A stretch of DNA of 64,000 nt from Hirudinaria manillensis (lineage: Eukaryota > Annelida > Clitellata > Hirudinida > Hirudinidae), in the NCBI GenBank assembly GCA_034509925.1, contig CM067528.1, forward strand, positions 2,593,501 to 2,657,500, in the 5' to 3' direction. The position numbers and the translations under genes were made by a program. Below the pieces are notes generated by a model that was given only the letters and a program-made list of their open reading frames with translations, was not told where the DNA came from and did not search any database. This document shows positions 62,442-64,000 of this stretch, one piece after another (position 1 is the first letter of the stretch; the number at the start of each line of letters is the position of its first letter).

Positions 62442-64000
62442 GATAATCAACCGGAGAGGCGGAAGATGAGGAGGTGAACGAGTGGACCCAAACAAACCTT
62501 TGGCCACTCTTAAAGAAGAGAAGAAAAAAAAACAACGCTGCGTACGACGCTGGAAAATCAATAGCACTCCACGTGGTGGACACGTTCGACTCATTTAAAC
62601 AAGCAGCCATTACCAGTCTGCCAATGCATCGATGCATCCATACTGAATGATGAATTCATTCATTTCATTCACTTAATTGCAAGTGCATTGTTCGTTGAGA
62701 TACGTACTTACGTACGTACGTCCTTGCGGCAATTCATCGCTTTGTACTTTTCTGGAGGTTTATTGTATGCGACTTTAATTTATTTAATAATATTTACGTC
62801 GTAAATATGCGTAAATCACCCAAGTATTTATATTGTTTCTTTAAAATATTAATAAACAAAACAATTGAAATGATTTTCGTAAATTAAAGTCTTTTTCTCA
62901 CCTACGTACCTTGGTTTACAACAAATCCTTAATTTCCTGTTCGTTCGCCATAACAATGGCACATTTAAAGCTAAATTGTTACTGAAAGTTTAAACACGTT
63001 TCGATTCATTCTCGTTTGTAATTTCATTCCTATGAAATATTAATTTTTTTTTTCCAATCAAAATAAAATATTTTCATTAATCGTTGAAATTTACGAAAGT
63101 CGAGAGGCAAGTATTTTCCAGGATTTGAGAAATGAGGTGGAAAATTGGGAGGTTAAAGTGGAGATTGATATTTCACCACTTGTGCTTACCATCATCATCG
63201 TCGTCGTCATCGTCATCATCAACGTAGTACGTCAAAGTACGTCATAGGCGTCGTCATTAACATTATCATTATTTTCTGATGAAGGATTTTTGCAGACAAT
63301 TTTCAAATGCAATAAATCTCGCTTAAAATAAAATATGCGTCAAAGTGACGTTGCCTAAGATATGCAAAAGAGAGTGAAAGCTGCCGATCTAAACTATGAC
63401 TATAAAGTTGCTGATAGTGATGATAACCGAGTTAACGATGATGACGACGACGACGACGATGATGATACTGATACTGATGAGCATACCCCAAACTGCATCT
63501 CGGCTCAAAAGCCCTAAAGCCAGTATGGGTTAGTGCCCGACAAACACTAATTTGTATTCGCGCTCGTCTCACGAAACCGGTGCGCGTGAGGTCGGTTTTG
63601 GCGCGTGATAAGGAAGCGTCTGTCACCATGGCGCCTGGTCATTTGGCGCCTTTTCTGAATAAATCTCACTCCGGTGTCACCTTTCTCTTGTCGACATGAC
63701 ATAATCCAACTCCATTTCAAGAGCCAGCTCTCGCCTCAAAGCGTCACTATCATCACCATCACCAACGAAGGTCGTCATCTTCATCCTCATCGTCGTCGTC
63801 ATCATCACAGGCAGGCTTTACTTCAAAGGGAAAAGGATTGCATCAATTATTGATGCCGAATGAGTTTTACATGAGCTGCAGAATCGGGAGCCGCTCCAGT
63901 GGTCAAATTTGCTTATGTCCACAGGCGTCTGCTAGCTGGAAGGAAGCAAGCTATACGGGGGCCGTAGCGAGCGATCCGACGACATCGAGGCGAAGAAAAC

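Larger units (their letters stand above)
57574..64000. other. Region right of exon 2 of the FAM155-type gene
   Basis: Presumably further intron. No exon in the required phase was recognised. It is AT-rich to about 60 kb, then dominated by arrays. AAT runs lie at 58571-58602 and 58619-58640, ATT at 59900-59929, GAT/GAC at 60192-60258 and 63437-63470. An open 25-codon stretch after a CAG at 63923-63925 does not fit the exon 2 phase. Confidence 0.5.

Noticed and set aside
61644-62637. Two frames of over 310 codons on the minus strand
   Set aside because: They are the GTGA array read in different phases (Thr-His-Ser-Leu); a four-base repeat without stops is open in every phase.
63926-64000. Possible third exon of the FAM155-type gene after a CAG acceptor
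   Set aside because: The open frame there is phase 0, whereas exon 2 ends in phase 1; joining in the required phase gives a stop after three codons, and no FAM155-like Cys pattern is seen.

Overview
This is an AT-rich nuclear segment of an animal genome, most likely an invertebrate. Genes have GT-AG introns, two multi-exon metazoan genes keep their full architecture, and microsatellites are abundant. Nothing prokaryotic, organellar or viral was seen. The phylum cannot be fixed from the sequence.
Region 1 (1-19.4 kb) is a tandem array of intronless genes for class I SAM-dependent methyltransferases resembling histamine N-methyltransferase (HNMT). Eight copies have intact reading frames: seven on the minus strand and the last on the plus strand. 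There are also broken copies and short relics. Part of the array arose by duplication of a two-gene module (about 6.2-9.9 kb against 10.8-13.6 kb). Most copies carry a TATAAAT box 54-93 bp upstream of the start codon. A small three-exon RING-H2 gene (2.4-3.0 kb) sits inside the array, and a single-exon membrane RING-H2 gene (20.4-20.9 kb) lies just beyond it.
Region 2 (21.5-31.5 kb) is a compact housekeeping block. It holds ATG5 (+, three exons), G6PD (-, twelve coding exons, 525 aa) and RBM45 (-, nine exons, 459 aa). All three models were assembled exon by exon with matching splice phases. ATG5 and G6PD converge tail to tail. The RING-H2 gene and ATG5 are head to head across 676 bp. A decayed copy of RBM45 exon 1 lies just upstream of RBM45.
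Region 3 (31.5-64 kb) is gene-poor and saturated with simple repeats. Its one recognised gene is a NALCN-channel auxiliary factor (FAM155/NALF) type gene on the plus strand: a 600-codon first exon at 43.3-45.1 kb, a 12.3 kb intron and a 55-codon second exon at 57.4-57.6 kb. The rest of that gene is probably beyond the window. The repeats include a 725 bp GTGA array, an ATAAT array, a higher-order 9-bp-based minisatellite, and many GAT/GAC, ATT, AAT and GA tracts. Many long reading frames here are repeat artefacts.
The most unusual element is the methyltransferase array. It has a conserved SAM-binding core and promoter box, variable N- and C-termini, and apparent loss of the Gln used by HNMT to hold histamine. 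This suggests a lineage-specific small-molecule methyltransferase family with a different substrate.
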